The notes under the pieces are model-generated. The model was not told where the DNA came from and made no database searches. It saw only the letters and a list, made by a program, of their open reading frames with translations. Positions 1 to 10,152 of a DNA stretch of 32,900 nucleotides are shown here, one piece after another. Position 1 is the first letter of the stretch. The number at the start of each line of letters is the position of its first letter. The translations under genes were made by a program, and so were the position numbers. The stretch spans positions 1 through 32,900 of the IMG/VR virus record IMGVR_UViG_3300003690_000210; one strand, 5' to 3'. This DNA is from a virus.

Positions 1-1179
1 GGACCCTACGCCGCGTGGGGCGTGTCATTGTTCTGGGGACTCTGGGCGGCGAAGCATGATCGCCCGAAACTTGACACGGCGCTCACCTGGATCGCCGGGT
101 GGGGGGTGGACTATGTGCGAGTCTTGTCTATGGTGGGTAGTCAACCCTACTGGCAAGGACGCGAGATTGATCCACGCTGGTCGGACTACACCGAGACACT
201 GTGCCATCTCCTCGATGCGTGCTGGGAGCGGCGCGTGCGTGTGCAGGTCGTGTTGTTTGCCGATGCCCAAGTGATGATGCCTGATCAGGCTGATCGGTTG
301 GCATGGGTAGACACGATGATTGTGCATTTGGAGACACGACGCCATGCCATCCAATTTGTGGAGATCGCGAATGAAAGCAATTTGAACGGGATCGATGATG
401 CGAATTTGGCAGCGTTGACTCGACGTTGGATGTCGCGCAGCACAATCCCCATCGCCCCCAGTTCGCCTGATGGGGGAAATGCAGAAGAAAGTATCAATCG
501 TTTATTCAGAGAACAAGATATTACAGCCGATCTCTTGACACCACATTTTGATCGACGCATCGACACCATCGACGGATATTATCGGCCCGTGCGCCAGCCG
601 TGGGAGGTGCAGTTCTACAACACCCCAACGACCGTCTTCACGAACAACGAACCCATCGGTCCTGGCTCATCGGGCGCAACCGAGATGGATGGGAATCGCC
701 TGGCGATGGCGATGGCGACGACCTATATCGCGGGCGGTGCGGCCTACGTTTTACACAGTGCGGCGGGCGTGCGTGGTGATGTGCCGTTTGACGAGGCTAT
801 CTCCGATGAGGTTATGGGCGCCATGGAAACCGTCCATGATCTCATCCCTGGCGATCTCGCGAATGGACATCGACAAAATCACCACTGGAGCGGTCACCCG
901 TATAAGGGCATCGCTGATCAGATTTGGCCCGAGACACACGAATCGGGAGTCGTGCGGGCCTATGCCTCGGAAACGGCGGGCGAGTACTGGGTAGGGGTGA
1001 TGGGGCTCAAGGGTCAGCTGGACATCGAGGCCCGCTGGGGCATGCAGATCGCGGTCTATAGTATGGAGGATGGGCATCACCTCGATCTGGTGATCCTGGA
1101 GAAAGGTCGATCCTGGATATTCCATGAAAACGACACACGAGATTTCCTGCACCGCGTCTCCCCGAGGATGAACGGGTAG
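1..1179 (+). CDS. Tail-associated glycoside hydrolase-like protein (5' partial)
   Basis: The frame is open from base 1, so the gene probably starts outside the window; a GTG at 22 is the first possible internal start but has no ribosome site. The protein looks like a TIM-barrel clan GH-A glycosidase. Counting from the GTG, a strand ending in EIANESN places a Glu at 118 in the usual acid/base position (Asn-Glu after strand 4). A later strand, VFTNNEP, places Glu210 where the nucleophile of strand 7 would be. Trp and Tyr residues are common, as in sugar-binding clefts. It sits directly before a tail protein (2-nt gap), so a virion-borne enzyme that cuts host surface polysaccharide is the likely role. 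The family number cannot be fixed by eye. Confidence 0.6.
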   Translation, partial: GPYAAWGVSLFWGLWAAKHDRPKLDTALTWIAGWGVDYVRVLSMVGSQPYWQGREIDPRWSDYTETLCHLLDACWERRVRVQVVLFADAQVMMPDQADRLAWVDTMIVHLETRRHAIQFVEIANESNLNGIDDANLAALTRRWMSRSTIPIAPSSPDGGNAEESINRLFREQDITADLLTPHFDRRIDTIDGYYRPVRQPWEVQFYNTPTTVFTNNEPIGPGSSGATEMDGNRLAMAMATTYIAGGAAYVLHSAAGVRGDVPFDEAISDEVMGAMETVHDLIPGDLANGHRQNHHWSGHPYKGIADQIWPETHESGVVRAYASETAGEYWVGVMGLKGQLDIEARWGMQIAVYSMEDGHHLDLVILEKGRSWIFHENDTRDFLHRVSPRMNG

Positions 1180-1181
1180 TC

Positions 1182-3221
1182 ATGGCCTACCCGATCCAGA
1201 CGCAGGTCTTCACCGTCTTCCTGGGCACCCAGGAGGGGATTCACTCGGTGGCGCTGCCGTCGATTTACTCCTCGTCGGGGTCCCGGAACCTCTGGATTGA
1301 CAAGCTCGGTCGGGCGAAGAAGATCCTCGGCTACGTCAAGCAGAATTCCTCGGCGGTCACGACCAACACGGGCGGTTCGGCGACCATGCTGCGCGGGCTC
1401 CGGGCCTACCGGAAGACCAACAGTGACGGCACCTTCACACGCCAGTTGATCGGGGTCTTCGATGACGGGAGTGACGAGTACGAACTCTGGTACAGCACCG
1501 ACGACGGGGTGAACTGGACGTTCATTGTCGATTTCGGCAGCGGCTCGGTGGAGTCCATTCCAGATTTCGCGCAGGTGGACAATACACTGTTCTTCTCCAA
1601 CGGCGTGGTGGCGCCCCGTGCCTGGAACGGCTCTGCGCTCTCGACCGCCGGACCCACGTCCCAGTCTCCGACCCCGACCGCCGCCGTCAACACCGACAGT
1701 GGGCAACTCAACGGGTCCTATACCTGGAAGCTCGTCAGCGTGGACGGCTCCGAGACACGCACTGCCGGGTCCGCGACCTCGAATGTCATCCAGCTCCAGA
1801 ACGAACAGGCCGATCTCTCCTGGTCGGCGGACAGCAACACCGATATCACGGGCTACGAGTTCTACCGAACCACCGGGACCGGCACGAACTTCTACTTCGT
1901 CACGTTTATTGACGGACGCACGACCACGTCCTATACCGACAATGCGTCCGACCTGGACATCCTCGCCAACCGCCTCCTGGAGGAACACGGTGATGCACCG
2001 CCCAGCGGCGCGTACCTCTGCGAACCCCACAAGCAGCGACTCTGGTGGGGACGCACGAACACCTATCCGCGTCGGATTCAGTGGTCCGACCCCGGCCAGC
2101 CCGATCAGGTGGGGACGAATAACTTTCTCGATTTTACCGATCAGAGTTCAGTGGGGGACCTCCTCACCGCGCTTCATGGGGATTTCGAGGGAATGCTGGT
2201 CGCTTTCCAGGAACGCTCCATCTGGACGGTCTCGGGCACCGGACAAATAGTCTCCGACATCATGGACTGGGTGCGCACCAAGTCCAACGCCGTCACGGGG
2301 ACGGTCTCGCAGTCGTCGGTGGTACGGATACCTGCCGGCGCGGTCTACACCGACCCTTCGAGCGGACAGGTCACGACCAACCGGGTGATGCTGGCTTACT
2401 TCACCCCGATGGGCGACATCCGACTCTTCGACGGCAACAACGACACCATCATCTCGACGCCGGTCAAGGAGACGCTCCAGACGTTTCTCTATGCCCAGCG
2501 GACGAAAACCCACGCGGTCCATGACATCGAGAACGGGCATGTGGTCTGGTTCTGGCCCGGTCCCACCCCGGCGGGCGAGAACGCCGAATGCACGCAGGGG
2601 GTGGTCTGGAACTACCGCTGGGGCGTCTGGTATGTGTGGCCCACGATGCCGATGTCGGCGGCCACCACGGTGGACACCGCAACCGATACCCAGGTGATCG
2701 TCACGGGTGAAGCGCAGACGGGGAAGGGCGGGTTCGCCTACAAATTCTTCAGCGGGGATTCGTTCGATGGGGACAATATCCCGGCTCGGTGGATCACCAA
2801 GGTGCTCTACGGGTCGGATGGGGACACCAACCTCATGGCGTTCATCAAACGCTGGCGGTGGCTGGACATCATCGCCGAGGCGGACACCGATGTCACGCTC
2901 ACCGTGGAGTGGATGAGCGGGAGTTCGTCGGATGATGCCGTGAGCCGGGGTGCGGCGAGTCGGTCCCTGGTTGCGGTGGGCTTGCAGCTCATCACCGCTG
3001 ACAGCAACGGGATCGAGACCTCCGAGGGCAGCGACATCGTGGTGCCCTATGAATCGGTGCAGAAGATCATCAATCTGGAAGGCACCAACGGAGACTACAT
3101 CCAGGACGTGGGGTGCCGTATTCGCATCAGCGACGATGCGGCGGATGGCAGCTGGAGCCTGGAGGGCATGACGCTGGGGTATCAGGTGCTGCCTGGCGCG
3201 ACACGGAGGTTACAGAGCTGA
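1182..3221 (+). CDS. Large tail structural protein with Fn3-like region
   Basis: This 679-aa protein is rich in beta strand, Gly, Thr, Ser and Trp and has no signal peptide. Residues about 160-255 look like a fibronectin-III-type module (PTPTAA, SYTWKLVSVDG, ITGYEFYRTTG, TTSYTDN). The following part (RLWWGRTNTYPRRIQWSDPG, then DLLTALHGDFEGMLVAF) resembles tail hub or stabilisation proteins of podoviruses such as the P22 gp10 and T7 gp12 group, but this is a resemblance only. It follows the glycosidase by 2 nt and its stop overlaps the next start (TGATG), so the genes are co-translated. Likely a neck or tail-tube component; the exact role is not established. Confidence 0.6.
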   Translation: MAYPIQTQVFTVFLGTQEGIHSVALPSIYSSSGSRNLWIDKLGRAKKILGYVKQNSSAVTTNTGGSATMLRGLRAYRKTNSDGTFTRQLIGVFDDGSDEYELWYSTDDGVNWTFIVDFGSGSVESIPDFAQVDNTLFFSNGVVAPRAWNGSALSTAGPTSQSPTPTAAVNTDSGQLNGSYTWKLVSVDGSETRTAGSATSNVIQLQNEQADLSWSADSNTDITGYEFYRTTGTGTNFYFVTFIDGRTTTSYTDNASDLDILANRLLEEHGDAPPSGAYLCEPHKQRLWWGRTNTYPRRIQWSDPGQPDQVGTNNFLDFTDQSSVGDLLTALHGDFEGMLVAFQERSIWTVSGTGQIVSDIMDWVRTKSNAVTGTVSQSSVVRIPAGAVYTDPSSGQVTTNRVMLAYFTPMGDIRLFDGNNDTIISTPVKETLQTFLYAQRTKTHAVHDIENGHVVWFWPGPTPAGENAECTQGVVWNYRWGVWYVWPTMPMSAATTVDTATDTQVIVTGEAQTGKGGFAYKFFSGDSFDGDNIPARWITKVLYGSDGDTNLMAFIKRWRWLDIIAEADTDVTLTVEWMSGSSSDDAVSRGAASRSLVAVGLQLITADSNGIETSEGSDIVVPYESVQKIINLEGTNGDYIQDVGCRIRISDDAADGSWSLEGMTLGYQVLPGATRRLQS

Positions 3222-3421
3222 TGGCTGGCAAATGGATTCAGAAGATGAAGGAAGGCCCCAATTTCAAGCCGGGGTCGTTCAGCGCCCAGGCAGAACGGGC
3301 CGGTGAGAGCACTGCGCAGTTTGCCACGGATGTTCTCAAGCCGGGGTCGGAGGCCACCACGAAAACTAAACGTCGGGCACATCTCGCGCAGACGTTCGGG
3401 AAGATGCGGAGACGGACGTAG
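3221..3421 (+). CDS. Small basic hypothetical protein (66 aa)
   Basis: The ATG overlaps the stop of the tail protein (TGATG) and a GGAGG lies 11 nt upstream. The protein is basic and probably helical (starts MAGKWIQKMKEG, ends KMRRRT). No family is recognised. Its tight position between tail genes suggests a minor virion or assembly protein. Confidence 0.6.
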   Translation: MAGKWIQKMKEGPNFKPGSFSAQAERAGESTAQFATDVLKPGSEATTKTKRRAHLAQTFGKMRRRT

Positions 3422-4339
3422 ATGCCACCAGTACGCAGGTCGTTACCGCCGCTGCAACCACGCTTCGATGTGGAGCGGCCAGAAGACTGGGAGCCAACAG
3501 CAGAAGAAGACCCCGGATTCTGGGAACTTGAGAGATGGCTGAATACAGCCAAGCGGGGGGTGAACACGGCTGCCGATTTCATGTTTGGGGAGACACAAGA
3601 GGACCAGGCACAGCAGGCGATCTCCGATCTCATGGGTGTTGGGGTGATGCCGCTAGGGAGTCGCTTGCGGTCGGCTGCATATCGAAGCAAAATGCTCAAG
3701 AGATTAATGTCGCAGATTACAGAGCTGGACCCTTCAACCGCACAAAATATGTTTAGACGCCTTACGGTAACACATCCACGGGTGATGGCAGCATTTCAAC
3801 ATGCTAAGGGTACTCTCCAGAGGGACCCAGAGTATACGCCAGCCTTTGTGCAGGAGGCAACGGCGAAGGGGACGCTGCCCCATCATCTGGGCCAATTTCA
3901 TGGGGGTCCCCCGTCGGAAGGATTGGTGCCAGGGTTAAGGAATGTACGTAGGAGGCCAGGAATTGATATAACACCTCCAGAGTGGTTGGCTGGCTCAAAT
4001 TGGGATCCACCGCCTGAAGTTCTTATGTCAGGGACCGCAGCACACGAAGCTACTCACTGGGCACAACTCCTAGGTGGACGGCAAGCAAAAAAAAGGTATG
4101 AGATTATGGATGAACTAGCGGAAGATATCGGCAACACCGTCGTCGAACCGCAGGCGTATATGAAGCGGAGGGGGACCCTGCGGCAAGCAGACAGGGAGAT
4201 CGTACGGGAGTTAGAGCGAGGCGCGGATTTTGCTGAGGGTAACCAGCTTCAGCGCACGTGGGTCGAGGACCTAGCTGACAGAAACACACCGGAGCCCTCA
4301 TTTATCCAAAGACTCCTGAGCCTACTCCCGAGACGCTGA
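3422..4339 (+). CDS. Zincin-like metalloprotease motif protein
   Basis: A 305-aa protein starting at the ATG right after the previous TAG. It carries a clear HExxH motif, HEATH at residues 208-212, followed about 20 residues later by Glu-rich helices (IMDELAEDIG) that could supply the third zinc ligand, as in gluzincin-type proteases. Residues 1-60 are Pro- and acid-rich. The gene is less GC-rich and has a more mixed codon choice than the tail gene before it, which may mean separate acquisition. A virion-packaged peptidase or a maturation protease is possible; no substrate can be inferred. One HExxH match can occur by chance, but the hydrophobic context (SGTAAHEATHWAQLLGG) is typical. Confidence 0.55.
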   Translation: MPPVRRSLPPLQPRFDVERPEDWEPTAEEDPGFWELERWLNTAKRGVNTAADFMFGETQEDQAQQAISDLMGVGVMPLGSRLRSAAYRSKMLKRLMSQITELDPSTAQNMFRRLTVTHPRVMAAFQHAKGTLQRDPEYTPAFVQEATAKGTLPHHLGQFHGGPPSEGLVPGLRNVRRRPGIDITPPEWLAGSNWDPPPEVLMSGTAAHEATHWAQLLGGRQAKKRYEIMDELAEDIGNTVVEPQAYMKRRGTLRQADREIVRELERGADFAEGNQLQRTWVEDLADRNTPEPSFIQRLLSLLPRR

Positions 4340-4872
4340 TGGCACGCAGCAACATTCCGCTGGACTTCCCCACCCCTGATTTTGCGCGGGTGCGGGAGGA
4401 GTCCGGGCCGGTCACCGAGCAGGCGATGCGGTCGTTATATTTCTCGGCGCTCGACACCAGACGCCGTCTGACGCGCATCCAGCAGGAACTGGGCTGGCGC
4501 GATGTCGCCTTTGCCGCCGGCAACTTCACCGCCAACACGGGAACCTGGACCGTGGCGAGTGCCGACCAGCAGCTCTACCAGTTCGTCAAGATGGGGCGTT
4601 TCATGGTGGCGAGCTTCTTTCTGGAGAACACCAGCACCGGCTCCGGGATGGGCAACCGGCTGACGATCACGCTCCCGCTGGGCATGGCCGCGAGCAACAC
4701 GACCTACACGGGACCGCTGACCATCCGGGGCGACATCGAGACCGAGGGCTACATCACGACCGGGGGCACCACGTCCCTCTACTGTTTTCGGACGGACCAT
4801 GCGGCGTGGCCGTCCAGCGTGACCAACGATCTGGACATCCGTGGCATGATTACGTTGCAGGTCACGCAGTGA
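4339..4872 (+). CDS. Putative minor tail / fibre protein
   Basis: This 177-aa protein has its ATG sharing one base with the previous TGA. A helical N-terminus (about 1-50, with REESGPVTEQAMRSLYFSAL) is followed by a beta-rich domain with many Thr, Gly and Asn residues (FTANTGTWTVASADQQLYQF, MVASFFLENTSTGSG). Such a helix-plus-beta layout is common in small tail-fibre or baseplate proteins. No specific family is recognised; the call rests on composition and location. Confidence 0.5.
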   Translation: MARSNIPLDFPTPDFARVREESGPVTEQAMRSLYFSALDTRRRLTRIQQELGWRDVAFAAGNFTANTGTWTVASADQQLYQFVKMGRFMVASFFLENTSTGSGMGNRLTITLPLGMAASNTTYTGPLTIRGDIETEGYITTGGTTSLYCFRTDHAAWPSSVTNDLDIRGMITLQVTQ

Positions 4873-4887
4873 TACACTCTGGAACTG

Positions 4888-5439
4888 ATGGCTGAGATCC
4901 GCTTGCGCCCGTTTGAGCCAGCCGATTCCGAGGCGCTGTCGTTGTGGTACGGACATGACCAGAAGGGGATCGAAGCCATGATGGGGGTCCCGCTGCCGGA
5001 CCCGCTGGCCTGTACGCTAGCGTTCAACGACATTCTTCAGCGTCACGCCGAGAGACGGTCGATTTTCCTGATGGCACTGTGTGACGACCGCGCCATCGGG
5101 TGTGTGATTGTCAGCGATCTCTCACCGGAGTGGGACAAGGGTCGTCCCCATATTTACATCGTGCCCGAGGAACGCCGCCACAGTTTCGCGGTGGCCCGCG
5201 TGGGTGAGCACACGGCGCGACAGCTGGGCATCAGGCACTTCATGATCTCGGTTGACCCGGAGAACCGCCGGTCACTTCTGTTTGCCACACGTCTCGGATA
5301 CACGAAGATCCCGCATCTGATTTTGCGGAAGGAGTTGCCATTATGGACCCAGCCACAGCAGGATGGCTTGTCCCCCTTATGCTCGGTGGACTCGGAGCCG
5401 CTGGAGGTGCCCTCGGTTCAGGTGCAACAGGTAAGCTAG
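4888..5439 (+). CDS. GNAT-family N-acetyltransferase
   Basis: The 183-aa product starts like GNAT enzymes (IRLRPFEPADSEALSLWY) and contains strands around 60-75 (IFLMALCDDRAIGCVIV). It has the typical closing motif at about 130-150 (ISVDPENRRSLLFATRLGYTKI, corresponding to N-x-R/A-ll-Y-e-k-l-G-F). The acetyl-CoA loop reads RRHSFAVARVG and is not a perfect Q/R-x-x-G-x-G/A. The last roughly 30 residues overlap the next gene by 97 nt and look like extension rather than fold. A GNAT gene inside a tail block suggests modification of a virion protein or host molecule; the substrate is unknown. Confidence 0.75.
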   Translation: MAEIRLRPFEPADSEALSLWYGHDQKGIEAMMGVPLPDPLACTLAFNDILQRHAERRSIFLMALCDDRAIGCVIVSDLSPEWDKGRPHIYIVPEERRHSFAVARVGEHTARQLGIRHFMISVDPENRRSLLFATRLGYTKIPHLILRKELPLWTQPQQDGLSPLCSVDSEPLEVPSVQVQQVS

Positions 5440-6068
5440 GGGGCTACACTTCCGGTTCAAATATAGCTCCGCGCCGTTCCGATCTCTCGGGGACGCTGCT
5501 TGGTGACTATCAGCAGAAGCTGGATCAATTGACTGGGATCTATGCCGGACGAGCTGCACAGCCGGTCTCGATCCCGTACCCGGTGAACCCGGTCCCAGGA
5601 ATTGACCTGAGCAGGGTGGGTGGTTTCCGTGTCGGTCCCACGGCAGTGGACCAGGCACTCTATCGCGGGGAACTCCTGGGACGACCGGGACACAATATCG
5701 GAGCGGGACCGATAGGCTCTTATCCCAGTCCGGGATTTGCTGGAGTTCCCATTACCCCACAGCCGACACCGGCGCTGCCACAGGCGGGACAAGGACAACC
5801 GGAAATGATGGCGGCACTGGAGCTGCTAGGGGTGACTCAGGACCCGATTGGAAATCTGATGTCCGGTGGGATGTTTACCGGCTCCAGACCCTACCATCCC
5901 GGGAACGGCAACGGCGACGGCAACGGCGACGGCAACGGCGACGATAACGGAAACGGCGTACGTAGAAGGAGAAGAGTAGGATCAGGCGGGGGAACATCCG
6001 GTGATGAAGGTCCTGAGAGGCCACTGCCTCGAGACCGTGATGACCTACCAGATATTCCCACCCCCTGA
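5343..6068 (+). CDS. Gly/Asn/Asp-rich virion protein with hydrophobic N-terminus
   Basis: The start is supported by AAGGAG about 9 nt upstream of ATG 5343, inside the end of the GNAT gene. Residues 7-33 form a Gly/Ala-rich hydrophobic stretch (WLVPLMLGGLGAAGGALG) that could cross a membrane. The middle is Pro/Gly-rich. Near residues 186-205 is a GNGD repeat followed by a basic patch (VRRRRRVG) and an acidic Pro-rich tail. Together with the next genes it suggests an internal or ejected virion protein. No family is recognised. Confidence 0.55.
   Translation: MDPATAGWLVPLMLGGLGAAGGALGSGATGKLGGYTSGSNIAPRRSDLSGTLLGDYQQKLDQLTGIYAGRAAQPVSIPYPVNPVPGIDLSRVGGFRVGPTAVDQALYRGELLGRPGHNIGAGPIGSYPSPGFAGVPITPQPTPALPQAGQGQPEMMAALELLGVTQDPIGNLMSGGMFTGSRPYHPGNGNGDGNGDGNGDDNGNGVRRRRRVGSGGGTSGDEGPERPLPRDRDDLPDIPTP
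5902..5957 (+). repeat. Short tandem repeat encoding Gly-Asn-Gly-Asp
   Basis: A unit close to GGCAACGGCGAC repeats about four times inside the preceding gene and encodes (GNGD)n. It is in frame, so copy changes in multiples of 6 or 12 nt would only change the linker length. Confidence 0.85.
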
Positions 6069-6081
6069 AGGAGATTGAGCT

Positions 6082-7794
<1,713 letters not shown>

Positions 7795-7806
7795 CGAGAG
7801 ACCACG

Positions 7807-8193
7807 ATGATTCGCAGACCCCGCCCACAACCACAGCAGATGGCTACGCCGATGCGTCCCACGCCCTATGCCCCTCCACCAGGAGCGATGCGGGAACCCC
7901 CGCGTGTGGGTCCACGACGACCGGTACAGCAACGACCGGGGCGTCCTCCGATGGGCGGTGCTCCGCAGGTCCCCCCTATCAGGCAGCAGGCTCCACAGGG
8001 ACTTCAGAAGACATCACAACCACCATCTCCCGGTGAGCCCGTGCCGCCACAGGCTGCCCGTTCGCCCGTCACGGCACTGGACCCTGAAATACGCAGCGAG
8101 GGGGCGTGGACGGCGAATGCGCGGATTCCCGGTGTGGGGCAGAAGGGGTCGGAGCGCGGGGCGAGTAACGTGCGACGCCGGAGACTTTCATAA
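7807..8193 (+). CDS. Pro/Arg/Gln-rich small protein
   Basis: A 128-aa protein dominated by Pro, Arg and Gln (MIRRPRPQPQQMATPMRPTP...). The C-terminus is basic (NVRRRRLS). It is largely disordered by composition. It starts 12 nt after the previous stop, and its stop overlaps the next start (TAATG). Probably a disordered partner of the internal virion proteins; function unknown. Confidence 0.55.
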   Translation: MIRRPRPQPQQMATPMRPTPYAPPPGAMREPPRVGPRRPVQQRPGRPPMGGAPQVPPIRQQAPQGLQKTSQPPSPGEPVPPQAARSPVTALDPEIRSEGAWTANARIPGVGQKGSERGASNVRRRRLS

Positions 8194-8465
8194 TGACGGT
8201 ACGACGACGACTCGGTGGGACGCTGACTGGATTTTCCAAGGGAGCCCTGTCTGGTATCGGGATGATGAGGCAGCAGGAGCTACTTGAGGCGTTGCGGGGT
8301 CAAGGGACGGATGAACTGAAATCCGTCGGGGATCTTATTCCCGCAACTAATGTGGAACGCTTGAATCTATCTTCACTGCAACCTACTCCCGGTCTGGAAG
8401 ATCCAGCCGTGGATCAGAATTTGTTACGTTTACTGCGTGAGTTGGATCTGTTCAGCGGGAGATAG
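8193..8465 (+). CDS. Small helical protein with shared N-terminal motif
   Basis: A 90-aa protein translationally coupled to the previous gene (TAATG). Its start, MTVRRRLGGTLTGF, matches the pattern M-x-V-(R/K)-R-R-(L/I)-G-x-x-(L/M)-(T/S)-G-F also seen at the start of the next gene (MAVKRRIGAAMSGF). The rest is Leu-rich and helical. The shared N-terminus suggests duplication or a common targeting or packaging signal. Confidence 0.6.
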   Translation: MTVRRRLGGTLTGFSKGALSGIGMMRQQELLEALRGQGTDELKSVGDLIPATNVERLNLSSLQPTPGLEDPAVDQNLLRLLRELDLFSGR

Positions 8466-8468
8466 CTG

Positions 8469-10151
8469 ATGGCTGTCAAAAGGCGTATCGGTGCGGCGAT
8501 GAGCGGGTTTGTAGACGCTTTCCTGCCAGCGTGGCAGCAGCAGGAGTATCTCAAGCGGATGGAGCGTGGGGAAGCTCGCCTGTCGCGACGGGACCTTGCG
8601 GCTGATCTTACCGCTGAACAAGAACTCATGCGAAGCGATTATGGGACGGAGGACGATCTCGAAACGGCTATCTCACGGATTATCAATTTGAATCCAGGCG
8701 CCGACCCGGATACCGTACGACAAGCGTTGGAAGGTGCTATCCCCACTGAAGCGCAACGTGTGACAGGATTATATAAAGGACTTGACCCGCCCACGGCGCC
8801 ATATGTGACACAAGAATCCATTATGGCGCAAGGGGGTGATTTCGGGTTGTCTCCTGAAGCGTTCCAGCAAGCCGAATCGTTACCCAGCAGAAGCCTGATG
8901 GGCGTGCTTAAGGGGTATCCAGGCGCCGAGGTCCCGCCACCGTTGATGGAGCCACTGGAGATCGACGAGGAAGGACTCCCGTCCTACTGGGGTGAGGAGG
9001 TTCCCGAGATAACGGGGAGGTGGGGCGGTCCGGCAGCAGAACAAATTCAGGCGTTGCAGGCTGGCGGTCAACAAGCACAGCAAGCCGCCTGGGACGCACA
9101 GCAGAAGCGTGAGCTTTTGTATCAGCGAAAAGTTTCAGAGCAGGTGTTTAATATAGAAGGCGAACAGGCTGATGAGGAAACGCGGCGTGAAATCGCTCGG
9201 ATAACGGCGCTCGCTCCCGCGCAGACTCTTCTGGAGATGAAGAATCTTCGGGAACAGCTTCGTACCCGGATGGAGTTTACGAAGGAAGAACGTCTTGATC
9301 CTGATCTTCGAGAGGCAGTCTATGAAGATCAAAGACGACTCGCCTTAATGCAGGCGGTGCTGCTACGTGAGCCGTCGTTTTACCACCGATTCGACCCTGC
9401 CACACAAAAGCAAAGAACATTCATGGGCAGTTTTACACAGGAGGGGAACTTCAGGATTGAAGAAGTTGGAGCATTTGTCGGTATGCCCTACAGTCCTGCT
9501 CTACTCAAGGCTGATGACTGGCTGAAGGATTTACTAGTGAATCTCAGCATTGAGGGTACATTTGATCTGACCACTAAAGAAGGGATGGCCCTCTTTGTTG
9601 AGAGGGCGTCACAAACCATTCCTCGTGACCAAGCAATTAGTGTGGGGGCTAAGATAGCTGCTCAGGCGGGGGGGGGTGACCCACTTGGTCCTGGTCCGCC
9701 GGTGTCTGACGAGGTTTTGAACGCATTGGTGAACAAGTTCTATGCCGAGAGTCCACCGGTGGTGGTCTATGAGGATAGCCCAATGGGTCCACCGCCAAAT
9801 GTGCAGGGGGATTTGGCATTGCCGTACGATACATACGAGGACATCCTGGGGAGTGGGATGGGGAGCGGGGATGATGCCAATTTATTTGGGACGAGACAGG
9901 TGGCGCCGGGATTGAGCGATGCGACCATAAACCTGGGACGGATTGGTCGAATGATGAATAGGGTGTCGCCGAGATATGTGGAAGATTTCCTGGCTTCGGA
10001 AGGGGCGTCTGGTACCGTGTTAGATTGGTTGACGAACCAAACAGCCATTGATCCTCGGATAACTCGTGAAGTGATAGAATCCATGCTTTATAATCCAGAA
10101 GGTTATGAGTTGTTGGTGAACGCATGGAACTCGTCACAGGCGGTGCCCTGA
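8469..10151 (+). CDS. Large helical internal virion protein candidate (560 aa)
   Basis: It starts three nt after the previous stop, with GCGGGAGA as a likely ribosome site. The N-terminus carries the shared RRIGAAMSGF motif and a short hydrophobic segment (GFVDAFLPAW). Long charged, Gln/Glu-rich helices follow (about 185-300, with QALQAGGQQAQQAAWDAQQK). No catalytic motif is visible. Size, helicity and position after the tail genes fit a podovirus ejection or core protein (inference). Confidence 0.55.
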   Translation: MAVKRRIGAAMSGFVDAFLPAWQQQEYLKRMERGEARLSRRDLAADLTAEQELMRSDYGTEDDLETAISRIINLNPGADPDTVRQALEGAIPTEAQRVTGLYKGLDPPTAPYVTQESIMAQGGDFGLSPEAFQQAESLPSRSLMGVLKGYPGAEVPPPLMEPLEIDEEGLPSYWGEEVPEITGRWGGPAAEQIQALQAGGQQAQQAAWDAQQKRELLYQRKVSEQVFNIEGEQADEETRREIARITALAPAQTLLEMKNLREQLRTRMEFTKEERLDPDLREAVYEDQRRLALMQAVLLREPSFYHRFDPATQKQRTFMGSFTQEGNFRIEEVGAFVGMPYSPALLKADDWLKDLLVNLSIEGTFDLTTKEGMALFVERASQTIPRDQAISVGAKIAAQAGGGDPLGPGPPVSDEVLNALVNKFYAESPPVVVYEDSPMGPPPNVQGDLALPYDTYEDILGSGMGSGDDANLFGTRQVAPGLSDATINLGRIGRMMNRVSPRYVEDFLASEGASGTVLDWLTNQTAIDPRITREVIESMLYNPEGYELLVNAWNSSQAVP

Positions 10152-10152
10152 C

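Noticed and set aside
1077-2030. 317-aa minus-strand open frame opposite the tail protein
   Set aside because: High-GC shadow; composition is Gly/Arg/Val without hydrophobic core and it crosses a gene junction.
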